Origin: Metopolophium dirhodum | Taxonomy: Eukaryota > Arthropoda > Insecta > Hemiptera > Aphididae | DNA length: 64,000 bases | Assembly (NCBI RefSeq): GCF_019925205.1 | Contig: NC_083568.1 | Span: 1,912,237-1,976,236, forward strand | Direction of reading: 5' to 3' | Shown: positions 1 through 13,700 of the stretch, piece after piece | Layout of the letters: each line of letters starts with the position of its first letter | Numbering within the stretch: the first letter of the stretch is position 1 | The notes under the pieces: generated by a model | What the model saw: the letters and a program-made list of their open reading frames with translations, nothing else | Told to the model about the DNA's origin: nothing | Database searches by the model: none | Made by a program: the position numbers and the translations under genes

Positions 1-1126
1 ATTTTTACCATGTATACCTATATAGTTTTATTTTTTATAAAATATGCACTACGTAAACTGTATTATGATTTAATATTTTATTGAACTTTGTAATACGTAA
101 ATAATAATTTTCGAGGTACGAGTATGGTTTTATTAAAAAAAAAAATTTCGATTAAACGACTATAGACTGTTTCACAAATATCTGTATTTTTAGTTTTAAA
201 TTACATTCATAACTACCTATTCATATTGGCAATACATATATAAAATCATTATTTTTTCATGTGTATACTTAATCAATGATAGAACCGAAACATGTTATGA
301 CATAAATAAAAAAAATAACTAATAAGTCAAAATAAACTGTAGATGACATATTATTACATGACAAATGCGTTCAAAAAATGAAATGGGTTCGAACTTTCAA
401 AGAAATGATCAATTGCACGTAGGTAGGTAGACGAATTGAAGGAATACGTCCTTTTTGACATGATTTACGTTTCAATAATTTTATAAACTCGACCAAACAC
501 ACCTAAAGTCACGCGACAAAATTGTCTTTCGATCATAAATGAAATTCTATATTTTGGAAGAAACTAACATCGACTACAGTCAACAATTTTCTTATTTACC
601 TATAGTGATTGAGACGCAGACGTCAGACAGTGGTGACCGCAATCACTTAAAATACCTAGTCCATAATATTATAATCACAGATGTATATAGATACCCGACT
701 CCATTATATACAACAACATTATTGAATTATGATGCCCAACGCCATTTGTCACTTTTGCAATGTTTACAAATTCTAATCGTTTTGATTGGCGACGGGCTTG
801 TTTGATATGAAATGTTGTTGTTTATTATCATATTACTTTTCTAACACTTAGTAAACATTGTCAAAGTTGCAAATGGCTGCCAGCGTCATCGATAAGAAGA
901 AGTCGGGTATCTAGTTATTATATATATCTGTGATTATAATTCAAATATTATGTTGTTTTTTATATTGAAAATAATTTCAGAACGGATATTTGAAGATAAT
1001 TAATTTTTTTATCGACATTCCGACAAAAAAATGATAGAAAATAACAATATTTTTATTATAATTGTATGATTGAGTTTTTTTTTTCTAATAAATTAAAAGG
1101 AAAACACACATACTTATCGTAAGCAG
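1..1126. other. AT-rich sequence, no gene seen
   Basis: No exon, RNA gene or element could be supported. An 88-codon frame at 539-805 shows no family features. Confidence 0.5.
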
Positions 1127-1667
1127 GGAGCTACTGACGATTTTACCGAACCCATTTTCGTTTCTTTGAAATTTGTATAGGTAATAAATTCGGGCCTGCC
1201 GAACACGATAGAAAAATCAGCTGATTCGTAGACCTGCTCGGATGGGGGTCTCAAAAATCAACTGACTTTACCGCCTCAGCCACCAACACCAAATGGTTTG
1301 AAATAATTAAATGATGTTATAAAAAAATTGGCTGATGAAAATTCAGATTCTAACATGTAAAAAAATTAAAACATTAATTAATATTTTATATAAAATTATA
1401 AAGTTATAAAATGTATAATTGTTCATTATATTATGTTAGGATCTGAATTTTCATCAGCGGATTTTTTTATAACATCATTTAATTATTTCAAACCATTTGG
1501 TGTTGGTGGCTGAGGCGCTAAAGTCAGTTGATTTTTGATACCCCACCCCCCTCCGATCCTCCTTACGAATCAACTGATTTTTGTATCGTATTCGGCGAGC
1601 CCGATTATATAAGCTATAAAAATTTCAGGGAAGTTAAAATGGGTAAGGTAAAACCGTCAGTAGCTCC
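1127..1667. mobile_element. Foldback MITE (GGAGCTACTGACG ends)
   Basis: A 541-bp inverted repeat. Left end GGAGCTACTGACGATTTTAC; right end is its near complement, ending CCGTCAGTAGCTCC. Inner blocks pair at high identity (AAACCATTTGG, AATTAAATGATGTTATAAAA, GATGAAAATTCAGATTC and their complements). The loop is near 1345-1430. Target duplication is unclear. Confidence 0.72.
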
Positions 1668-3152
1668 TAGCTATCAGTTAATATTCATAAGTTTCGAAAA
1701 ACGTGATATGTAATAGTGTAAATTTAGACATATTAATTTCATTGTGTTTGTTGTGGAGATGATAACGATAAACAGTTTTTTGCTTATTGATTTTATTGTC
1801 GAACACAATAATTATATGTATTGTGATAAATTATTATTATAAAACAGCGGTATGGGAGGGCAGTGTTGATATTATATTATTATCTGCTTTAGAGCTTAAG
1901 TATATATATGTTACCAAAAAAGTTTTTCTCGAATTTTCTGCGTATCTTATGAGAACAACGACGAATTTCTTATGAAACTTGGCACGTGACCTCATCTCGT
2001 TCGGCCGCTGAAGATAGCGCATTAGTTTTCTGACACATCAAATTACTTAACCAAATTATTGTTAGGAGTCATATAGGGTTGATCTTAAAACCTTCGTGCA
2101 ATATAATAATAATAATATGACGTACACTGCATTAGACACATTTGTCGATGTCACAGCGAGTACGCCTTTCATAATACGGGTTTGTCTGCAGTATACGTAT
2201 ATACATATTATAATATAATTATAGCACACACACACACCTTCTCACGCGATAATGAAATCATTATCGGAAAGAAACTGTTTTTTTTTTTTTAATATTTAAT
2301 CGCCCTCGCACTTTCGAAACTTATACGAGCGACTGCTGTCACCGGACCATATTATTATTACGATACTCTGTATTTAATAACAAAAAAAAATAAGTCGTAA
2401 ATATCCCGTTCACCGCCGCCGTCGTCCTTGGCAGTCATATTAATATTATATCGAACGGCGACAAAAAATATTCACCGTGTTCCCATTGGAAGTGGAAAAA
2501 CTTTCGTCGTTCCGAATATTGCGAAGCCATCGCAAATGCCAAAGGATTGAATTCGCTGGTACAATATGTATTATATTACGCGCACGAATCGATCATCTAA
2601 AATGTGTTCAGAGTTTCTGCAAACGACCTTCGGCAAGATGAGACTTCGTTTAAAATATATATTTCTTTAACGCTAATGGTAGGTATTATAATGTGTGTGG
2701 ACATATAATAGTGCTCGTGGTCTTAACCTGATACCCGGAGTCAACACTATAACGGTAACGATTTAGACTGGTAGTTGAATATTATATCTTAATGTCGTGT
2801 TTGCGCTTTTGATTTTCGATCGATTCTATATTATTATTATCATCATTATATATATTTTATAATACAAAAACCAAAAATCCACATACCTAAAACCACAATC
2901 ATTACAGATAGTAATATTATGTCGGCCAATTATAAATCATCGCGTGATTCACGAGTAGTCAATAACCAATGCTGGTTAAGGTACCAAAAAATAATATATT
3001 TGCAGTATATTTTTCTAATATCTACAATCTACATTGATACTATCAAATACTTTTTGATAATATTATTACGATATTATGTGTCATGCAATATGTGACTTAT
3101 TTATTGATAAACATTTTAAAACGTGTTCATTTTAGATTTGCAATCGGCAACA

Positions 3153-3154
<2 letters not shown>

Positions 3155-3185
<31 letters not shown>
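3155..3185. repeat. (AT)n microsatellite
   Basis: About 15 uninterrupted AT units in intergenic or first-intron DNA. Confidence 0.9.
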
Positions 3186-3189
<4 letters not shown>

Positions 3190-5097
3190 GAGTTCAAATT
3201 CTCTGAAGAAGTATTTTTCTGAAAATGTTGATTTTAATAAATGACTAGTAAATTGTAATAATATTATTTGTTAATAATTATAACACGATTTAAAATAAAT
3301 TTACACTAAATTATATACACGGACACACAATGTTATTGCCGTCTGCAAATTTCTAATTTTTTCATAAAGTTCTTTTATTGATCCATGCGCGTTAAAAAAT
3401 ATGGATTATATGGATTATAGACATTTATAGTTGCTTTAAATAGTCTTAATTTGGGTGATCCTAAATTGAATAACAAAACTACATGATTATACAGTTTGCG
3501 TGCTAAGACTAATAATACCATGTACCTACAATTTGTTTTTGCATAAAATTGAATAATCATTACAAATTATAATTATTATTTTACCACTTCAAAATGTAAA
3601 CCGTATCAGAGTAGTTATTATCATTACCATGTTACATAGTTAAATTGGATAATGCAATACGTGTATAATTAATACAAACCGATTTTTTCAACAATAATGT
3701 TTATGTTTCGTTATTTGTAGATATAAACTATTCATAATATTACAGTAGAACGCCATGACTTACTAATTGCATTATATACGTTTTGACCGGATAAATACAA
3801 TAACCATCACAATAAAAAAAGAATTGAAATTGGATTTCGATTTGAAATTTATTCAAAATCATATTGGGATACAATATTATGACGATGATGCCCAAGTTTG
3901 GGATCGTTCTATTTCAGTTTTATCGGTACAGCTTTTGTTCAAAATACATCGTGTGCATATGGGGTGCACACGACTCTGTCGTTTACAAAAAGTACCTACC
4001 TATCCTTATTAGGGCGCCCGCGAGTCGACTTTCTACTAATATTTCGAGCATCGTCGAAATGTAATGGAGAATACATAAAATCAAACTCCTATTGTTATGA
4101 TAATTTGTGCAATTCACTGCCGTTTGCTGCTATTATTATTATCATCATCATCGTCGATGGTATATAATAATAACGAAACAAAAATAATAATAATAAATAG
4201 AACAATGGACATATAGTATAAAGATAAAAGTTAAGTACGTAAAACTATTCATCTTTCGATGTTATTCGTGCAAACATATCTTGGACCTGGATCGATTTTC
4301 AATTAAAACTATTAAGATATTCGTCCTACTCGTATCTACATAAAAAATGGTAACTCGATCGCCGAATGGAGAAAAAAAACTCGAGTCACTTCTTTGGTAA
4401 CCCTCACGACGACGACCCATTCGATATATAAATAATCGGATTGAATACGATCAACCAAACGAAGGTACGATATATACGATCCGTAAAAAAAAGTGTGAAG
4501 TTTCTTTAGAAATAAGGAGCTACAGTGTGCGTGTGAGTATATATATATATAATAGTGTGTGTTGTGTGTAATAGAAAAGTCAATCGGGTACTTTACAGGT
4601 CAACAGATTTTCCTCTCTATTCTATATGCTAGGTTGACATGATTAAAATTGCCGACGACTACAAAAGCGTTTCCGTACGAGGTGACACGTAAAAGTCCCA
4701 CGACGCAAATGCATCGTGGAGGAGGCTGCCTACCCATCCACCCTCCTGGCGCTCGTCCCACAATACCTGGCAGCCCCTTTTAGAGCACTTCGACTCTTCT
4801 ATACCGCGCGCACACACGCGCCAATATTATATTGTAATCTATGCGCCAACAGCAAAGTAACCTATTATAAACGCATACCCCTATTTTTCATTTTTTACCT
4901 CTAACCGCATTTCGTTGTCGCGGTCTCGATGAAATCCGTTATATATCAAAACACTACATATAGGTACACGAGACTGGTAATTAAAATTTTCTTCCGCTCT
5001 AATTGAAAAGGTGGGCGATAATTGTTTATCGTGACTACCGACTGAACAAAGTGAAACACGTTCATCCACGCTACGTCGTGCTTATACTTATGAATAT

Positions 5098-5107
5098 AAT
5101 ATGTATG

Positions 5108-5141
<34 letters not shown>

Positions 5142-5205
5142 TGTATGTATTTATCGTATGTACCTATGTACCTATGTATGTATGTATGTATGTATGTAGG
5201 TATGC
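5098..5205. repeat. (TATG)n microsatellite
   Basis: Two runs of TATG units, near 5101-5150 and 5174-5202, separated by an interrupted stretch with TACC units. Confidence 0.9.
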
Positions 5206-6522
5206 GTATCCGTCGTGTACGTCCTGTACATGAATAATGTACGATGATACGTATGCAGGTTATTGGGCCATCTACGGTGTATGCGGATTATGATCTTGTA
5301 ATAATTATCTTTTTTTTTATGTGACCTGACCCGAAACAATAATATTAACTCGCGACCTGTTTCTTGCAATGGACCGTTTGCGATATGTTAACTATATTCA
5401 GCAATAAAAAGAATAAAGTGCTGATACAATTAAATATATATTATAATACGATATGACGTATTGATTTCGACAAGGGGTTTTTCGATAACCAAGGTCCGAA
5501 CAAACACGATTCATTTGGATAACATTATGAAACACGAATCAACTGTTCTCGAAAACAAAAATCAGTTAAATAAACGAACTTGCCTTACCTCACAAATCAC
5601 AATGGAATATCGAGTTATTTAAAGTTATTTCGAAAATGTATTGGCACTTACAGTTATTAAGTTATATACTTATTCTATATTTCCAATATAATAAATCTGA
5701 TTAGCGCCCTATTGAAACTGTATGATTTGTTTTTTTGAAAATCACTGCGTTTCATCAGAAATTTCATTCATCAAAAAAAACTTCCATTCGATGTATAGTG
5801 CCGAAAAATAACGATAATTTATTAACTTGTATAGTTGTTTGTTAGCTTTTCATTTCCAATTAGCTTTCGACAATTATACGCATTCGTGTTAATGTGTTCA
5901 CGTATTATAGTCTAGCGCAAAGCAACACGTCACTGCAGAGTGCAGTTATAACTTGTTAGGCATATGAGTAACAAATATAAATACCACAACATTTTAAAGT
6001 AAATTTTTTTTTATATTTCTAAGTTGAACATTATTGAAACTCTCCTTTCTAAATTTTTACACTTTCACTTTAATTGTGAACATTATGCAATTCAAACCTT
6101 GAACTATAATCATTGACAGATATTATAATGCCACGTGCACTATACGCTTGTACGGTCATTATGAATACACATAACAACACAAATAACTGTAACATTCACA
6201 GAAAGTTGTCTACAATAGAAGTACTGGTTTTATATTGAAATAGGTGCACTGGTATTTTTATTTTTAAATTAGTAAAAAGTTAAGTAGGTACCCTGTTAAG
6301 GATATTTTAGTTATTTTGAGTAATCACAATTCAGGTCTTACCTATACTCGAGTTATATTTAGTTGTATTTGAACAATATAAAGTCTCTTACAAGTTTTAT
6401 CAATTTTAAATTTCAAAAATCTCAGATAATGTGGAATACACTGTGTTAATCTGGTATAAATTAGACGATATTTATAACTGTATAATACACTGGGTATAAT
6501 TGTAATTTTTTTTTTGTTTCAG

Positions 6523-7735
6523 TTGTAACTAGCGCTGCAGAATATTACGGAAAATACTTAGGCCCTTTGAAGTCTTACCATCATGGTTTGGGTGGTGACG
6601 TGTATGCTGTGGATGCTAGAACATTGCACATCAGGAATTTCGTTTACGACGGCGAGGGACCAGGTAATCATTATACTTTATACTGTTTACTGTGTAGTTG
6701 ACATCATTTCATAACGAGTTCGGATATTATAATTATAACGGAAAGCGTCAAAAACTAAATTAAGCCCATATGGGGCATATAATAATCTACTTGTATAAAA
6801 TACGTATCTATATTGATAATTAAATCAAGTTTAAACTAGTGCTGTACTGTACTTAAATTTTAACTTATAAAAACGTTAAAATAGGACAAATATATTTAGC
6901 TTTTATATTTTTACGAAATATTATTTATATATTTTTTTTTTTTTTGGGGGGGGGGGGGGAATTTAGGATTAATATTTATAATTTTATAATAATGTTTATC
7001 GTACACAAATTATTTAATTTAAAATTAACTGATGTATGTTGACGGATACGTATTGATTGAAATGCACAAGCTTTTTATTTTCGAGCTAAGCATTTTTAAG
7101 TGGTGCGTTGTCAATGATTGGAATTATTATATAGGTTAGGTACAGTATGCAATTTTCCATTATTATTTATTCAGCTATAAACTACATTTATCAACTAACA
7201 CATTTCAAAGACTGTCGTCGACAACGTGATATTATTATCTATGCGTGCAGTATCGTTGATGGATAAGACAATATTATTTCCGTTTTATTATGAATTAAGT
7301 TAGGTCGGACTTGATATCAAATTAAAAAATGCTTATTATATTATGAAATGTAATAATTGTTATTATTTATCTCAATTGATATCATAATATATAAAGTCTA
7401 TATACACACGACCATATTATAATAATGTTATACGCGTGTTTTCAGCCGCATATTTTTACGGATCCAACGGCAAACAACCCGGCGTCAACGGGTACAGGAT
7501 TCGTGACGAGAAAGCATCGTGAGCACAATTATTATTATTATTATTATTATTATATGCGTTTTCTACGCACGCGCGAAAAAAATATACCCTTTTTTACGTA
7601 CGAATTTTTATTTTTGCTTGCCGCAGAACCAACCCGCTGAAACGGTACAGGAATGAACACTTGACAATCACTCTGCCGGAGGGTTTGACACTGCACGACG
7701 TCAAGTGGTTTTACGTTTGGTGCGAAGACTTCTCG
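6523..7735 (+). CDS. Skeletor: Skeletor exons 1-3 of this window: first DM13 domain
   Basis: Three exons (6523-6663, 7446-7518, 7627-7735) encode the first DM13 domain. Characteristic pieces are GDVYAVDARTLHIRNF, then YDGEGPAAYFYGS, and near the end the VWCEDFS segment with the single conserved cysteine expected of DM13. The splice sites are CCAG|gtaatc, CATC|gtgagc and CTCG|gtgagt. DM13 is an extracellular domain suggested to take part in redox or metal chemistry; that is family knowledge and is not shown by this sequence. Confidence 0.92.
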
Positions 7736-10700
7736 GTGAGTGCATAATATTACAGACGAAATAACGAGTTCGGCCGGCACGTTTGTCGCCGTCGTCGTCT
7801 GCCCAGTTTTGCGTACCTACACACGACTAATATAATATAGGAAGAGCTTTTTATTTATATTATGCACATTTACACACAAATTAATACTCGCACATGTCTC
7901 CATGCGCACGCACACAAAAACACGACACACGACACACATAAAATACACATATAATATGTATATTGTATCAAGTATATACATAATAATATGATCGTATATT
8001 GTACGCAAGGTGTAAGTTTGGTATTCGTATCGAAATCATTTGCCGGAGAAACCGCTCGTATATTATAGGCACTATCCGTACACAATTTTCTGTACGGGTA
8101 CGGATTATCGTGATAAAAACATATCCGTTCGTTCGGCGTATAATATGCAAACGTATATTATAGTACCTATAACGGTAGCAAACGGGCCCGACCACTTTCT
8201 CCGGTTAACTCATACGCGTACGTATAGGTACGTGTGTGCAGCACTGCTATACGCGTTTATATCGTGTAAGGCCCCCTTAGCAGTCGTCTTAATGAAACCA
8301 AATCGAAAAAAAAAAAACAAAATAAATAATTCACTCGGCCGTAATTGTGAGGTGCTTTCTCGGTCACTTGTTTAATTCGCCGTTCCGACAGTTAACAACC
8401 GCCCAAACGACGAGCCGGTTATGATATGATTATGTTATACCTACGACGGAAAAAAAAAAGAAAAAGTAATAAGCAAAATTAAAATGTCGTACCTATACAG
8501 TGCATTATTATTTTTTTACTATTTTTAATGTCGAGTGCGTTGTGCGTATCGCCGCGTAGAAAGGCACACACATGTTAACAAATCGTTTTACCTTCGACCT
8601 TCTGACGGCCACCGCCGACGGCTGACTCTGAAATAATTATTATACGAGCACAGCGCATTTAATAACGAATATTCCAAGTTTTTCTATTTTATAATCTCTA
8701 TATACTTTTGATTGATTTACGTCCATCTTATAAACGATTAAGTAGGTACTTACTTAATCGTTAACTGTAATACGGTTGTTCGAAATTATTATTCAATAAT
8801 AATATTATTATCGTGATTATACTCTTTACTGGTAGGTATAAATATATGAAGTCTATTAATCGAAATATTACATGATTCTAATTACCTATTTCTATAGTCG
8901 TCAAATCGGTTAAAATCGTGAACTTTTCTGGATTATCGATAGGTATATCACGCTGTTCCGTAGATGATTTAGTACCTGTTTACTGCATAGCACAAGTTTT
9001 AGAAACCTATGAGAATACTTCTCCATGTATCATATTTTTCGGTTTTATGCCTATAGAAGTAATCGAGCTACTAATCTTATTCAATATTTTCATTTTAAAA
9101 GGTTAATTTTGGTGACGTAAAAATCCCTCACAATCTGGATTACCCGAAACCACAAAAAATCGACAGTTTGTCTGGAATTCATGGAGTTTCTTCAGAAAAC
9201 ATCGTCGTAGTTGATGCACAGACATTGCTAATACCGGGATTTTCTTATGATGGCGAAGCACCAGGTAACAACAATTAACCATATTACAACAACAATAATA
9301 GGTAACAATATTAATTATTATTGACAGACATAAAATAATTATTGATTTTAAATTAGTTCTTACCTTGACATAAATGGGTTTGCTTTTAGTATTCAGACAA
9401 TTTCATTATAAAATAATTGAATTAATTTATATGACTTTATATGACCTTATTAAACCTTTTGATTTAATTCATATTTTAGTAATATTAAATATTGAACCAT
9501 ATTGTGGTTGTGTAATGTTTCATTCTCATAGAAAGTGAATTAACATTTTAAAACTGTATATTTTAATCTTTTTTTCATAATTTCATATTGCTATATTGCA
9601 AAGAAAAAGGGGAAAACAACAGTTCACACACATAGGTCACGCATTAAGCTTTTTGTTTAAACATTTAAAAAAATTACTTTTGTGTGACTTTAACTGTACA
9701 CTATTTTAAACTTTCATATATTTCACTGAAACGATCCAAGTGTACTGCAATACTCGGTAAAAGGAAAAAGAACGTATTTCCAAATGTTTTTCCTCGAAAG
9801 CATATCAGTTGCCAACTATGAGATCCTATTATGAAAAGTTGTTTTCGCCATCGAAGTACATAATATAATGTTATATTATACTTTATTCGTTGCTAAAAAA
9901 AATAAAAACAAATAAATACCACGCGTATAATATAGTGTGTAAAAGTTAACTTGGACCATAACGATTTAATTTTAGATGCCAAGTTCTGGGTGGGCGCCGG
10001 CGACAAACCGACTCCGCAGGGCATTAGGGTGGCGGACGAGAATGGAAAAGAAGTGCCTTTGCGTCGGTACGATCGCAAGACCATCGTACTGACTTTACCG
10101 GGCGATCTTACCATATTCGACATCGGTCACTTCGGAATATGGTGCGAGGCTTTCACGGTGGACTTTGGCCATGTGTCCGTGCCGTCGGTTCTCAGCGTAC
10201 CTCCATCGCTGAAAATGCTCGGCGTACTACCACAGGTCAGTATACGAGTTATAGCGTAATAGTTTGTAGTTGTATAATTCACGGAATTAGTGTATTCGGC
10301 GAACATTCGTGCGGTGTCGTTCTCCACGGGGATGGAGTAAATGTTTATGCAAAATATGTATATGATATAGGTACGCATGCAAATATTTTATTATGTCGCA
10401 CTAGAGTGGACTCTATTGATGGTATTTTTTTTTTAACATATCTACAAATCACTATTCAATTTTCCAACCAAATACGGAAATATTTCGTATACATCTATAG
10501 CTGAATATGCAGTGTGATTAACCGAGCATGCTCACCTCCTTATTTTCTTCAATAATGCAGTAATTGTTTAAAATCTGATTTTTTTGAAATTTTTAAATAT
10601 ACATACCGACCGTATTTTCAAATTCTTGAGATAATTTATTCTACTTAAGGAGAGTCCTGTGGAGATACAAACTTCTGTTTTTCAAAATATGAGACCTACA

Positions 10701-13700
10701 CTTTTCTACTAAAAATAATTTAGTGAATAATTGTTCTGAACATTTTAACGTATTACAATAAAAATCGTACGAGTAGTTTTGAGTTATTTAACTTTGTGTA
10801 CTTACTAAGGATAATAATGTTGAAATATATAAAAAATGTTAGTAATTAATATTAATTTTGATAAATTAATAATTTGTAAAAATTACCAAGTATAGTAATT
10901 AATACTAGATCCAATATTACATCTATTTTATATTTTTTAAATCCATTTTTAAGGACTATTATCCTTGGTGCAGCCATTAAATAACTGAGAAATGAATTGT
11001 TTGAATTTTGAATTAATTAAGTACATCAAAATTATCAAAACAATTAGGTAGACACTAAATAAATTTTAGAAAAACGAAGGTTCTCATTTTAAAAACAGAA
11101 GTTAATATCGCCACAGGATACTCCTTAAATAATAAAAAAAAATTCAAGAATTTAAAAAAATTGTCCGAATATAGTTATAAATTTCAAAATCAGAATTTAA
11201 ATAAATTCATTACCAAAGGAAAAAACGGAGTAAGCGTGCTCGATGATTCACCCAGCATAATATAACGGTTATTTAAACCACAATCATAAATCAAGGAATC
11301 AGAGCATCGTACTTATTTATTAAAAATGTATTACCTATTTTAAATTTCAATTTATAATACATAACAAGAATAATCCAAAATGTAAATCTAAACTAAAACA
11401 TTCCAACGTATAATTTTATAACCATAATAATACCCCGCGAGTCTGAAAAAATCTTAACGGAGCAAAATATTATATAATAATATACTATTTGAAAGTAGCA
11501 TTTCTAATTTTAAAATAGTAAAACAGACACAATAATAAGTATTCAATTTTATGCGTCGGTTTATTTTTAAGTGTACGTTCAATGTTTTTACGTCGTAGTG
11601 GCATATAATGCGTATAGTGCGAACAGAAGTATTATAGCTATAAAAACATATACAAATATAAAGCATATTATATAAAAACGATTTCAAACGTATTTTAAAA
11701 TTATTGTTGTTACTTGTTTATATTATGTACGCCGCATATATATACCTATAGTTATACTTACATTTATCGGATCGTATTTTAGTATTTGTGAGCTAAGCCC
11801 GGGGAATATAAAACCGTGTATGATGTATCTGCGCTATCTATAAACATACTGTAGCGTGACATACAATGTACGAGAGCATGCATAATATATTAACATACTT
11901 ATACAGACTACAGTGAGGATTGATGTCATAGTAATAAAATAATAAACGTGCTCGATATTGTATGATGCGTACCTACAGCATACATAGTATTACAGTGCAT
12001 AATTCTCCGCGTATATTATATACGTTTGATTAGGGATGAGCGAGGTACAAAAAAAATTGAATACAAATAAAAGATACTATTCACGTTTGGGGGGCTTAAG
12101 TACGAAACATCTATATTTTTAAAATTAATGTATAGAGTGCAGTATTTAATTTCTAATTTTTATACTTTGAAAAATTACACTATATGTATACACTGCCACG
12201 TTCCGCGATATGATAATACTCGTATGGTTTTTATGAATAATTATACACGTACTGTATAGGTATGATGAGGAGTGTAAATTTGAGTATTTTTTTAACTAAA
12301 GATATGTACTGAGGTGCCACCTATATCTGCATTCTGCAACACTTTTTCAGAAGTCAATGTATCAAAGGTATACTTATATGGCTATACATACTAATAATAA
12401 TTCCATGTACAAAACATGTCTGAATCTCCTGTCACCCGGAAAATACATAAATCCTCCCGTATACGAATATTCGCCAATTACACGCGTGAATTTGTACGTC
12501 TCTGTCGCCACAGCCGCCACCACCTCCTCCTCCTCCTCCTCTTCCTCCTCTCGTGCCGAGCCATGCTGCACCACCCGTTGCAGCTGCTGCAGCAGTGCAT
12601 TTGCAGTCGCTGATCGAAACGCATTCCGTTGTCCGTGTTGCAGAAGCCGACGGCCACCGGTCAAGCCGCAGCGGCTGTAACGGGTCTGCACCAGCAGCAT
12701 CAGCAGCAGACGACGACCCGCAAGTCCGCGGATACGGCGCAGGTCCACCAGCCGCCGGCCACCACGTATAGGCCGATCGCCAAACTTCCGGTCCGGCCGC
12801 AACAAAAAAACCAAACACTAACCGGACATGGCGCTTATAATATATGATAATAATATTATATAGACGTCGGCGCCTTTTGTCGTTCGCGGTCTTGAACTCG
12901 GCACGCCCCGTCCGAAATCGACCCATGAATACGCTTTGCGTTTTTATTAGTGTATAATACCTACCTACAATAATATGAAACTACGAAACGATCTATTGAC
13001 GAATATTATTATTCGATCGGTCTGTAATATAATATTATATAATATATACGAAACTTTATCAATATCCTACGCCTTGCAGTTATATATATTACACCTACCT
13101 ATACCTAAATAGTTTCCGCCGACGTGCATTTCTACGCAAAATGTGATAGTCTATACAAAATGTGCAGTACATCAAACAAATTAAAAGTGATGAATAATTT
13201 CATATTGTGTGTTTTCCAAAAATATTAGGAACCGTGATTACTACGTTTGAGTGGTTAGGTTATTTGTTATAATTTATAAACATTGACAATATAATTATCA
13301 TTGTTTAATGCAAAGCAGATTGCGAGTTATAGGTATTATACAAAAATGGTTTAAAATATTTTAAATCGTGTGTGCAACCAGGTAACCAATCGTTAATGGT
13401 GGAACACTGGAACTTAACGTTTTGTGGAAGGTGTGAATTTTGCTATTAAATCATAAGACACAGTAACCAACCATCTGATAATGTTTCCATATCAATATTA
13501 TTATATGATCCATTATTATTGCGTATTGTTGACGATCACATCACACATCCACACGTTTAGTCATAACTCATAATATTTATACTTGCATTGCATCATTGTA
13601 ATTTATATTTGAAAGTTCGATAACCCAATAAGATATTATTATTTGTATTCATTTTTATATTAGGTACCTAGGTGCTTTAAACATCGGATATATTTAAACG

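Larger units (their letters stand above)
1668..6522. other. Non-coding sequence upstream of the first visible Skeletor exon
   Basis: Probably intergenic plus first-intron DNA. A TATATAAA at 4425 and a donor-like GTGAGT at 4533 could mark a non-coding first exon, but the support is weak. The Skeletor signal-peptide exon was looked for here and not identified. Confidence 0.4.

Noticed and set aside
5003..5369. Frames over the TATG microsatellite on both strands
   Set aside because: Translated simple repeats (MYVC and THTYI runs).
8040..8375. 111-codon plus frame in Skeletor intron 3
   Set aside because: No family features; lies in an intron between firmly placed exons, with antisense frames of similar length over the same AT/CA-rich DNA.
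12553..12771. Plus frame beginning MPSHAAPPVAAAAAV as a Skeletor exon
   Set aside because: Its composition is repeat-driven, and the frame starting after 12643 has the better acceptor phase and a more protein-like tail; not fully excluded.
12374..12926. Minus-strand frames of 146 and 164 codons
   Set aside because: They are opposite a CG-rich, (TCC)n-containing block; their Glu and Gly runs come from the repeat, and the + strand tail exon explains the region better.
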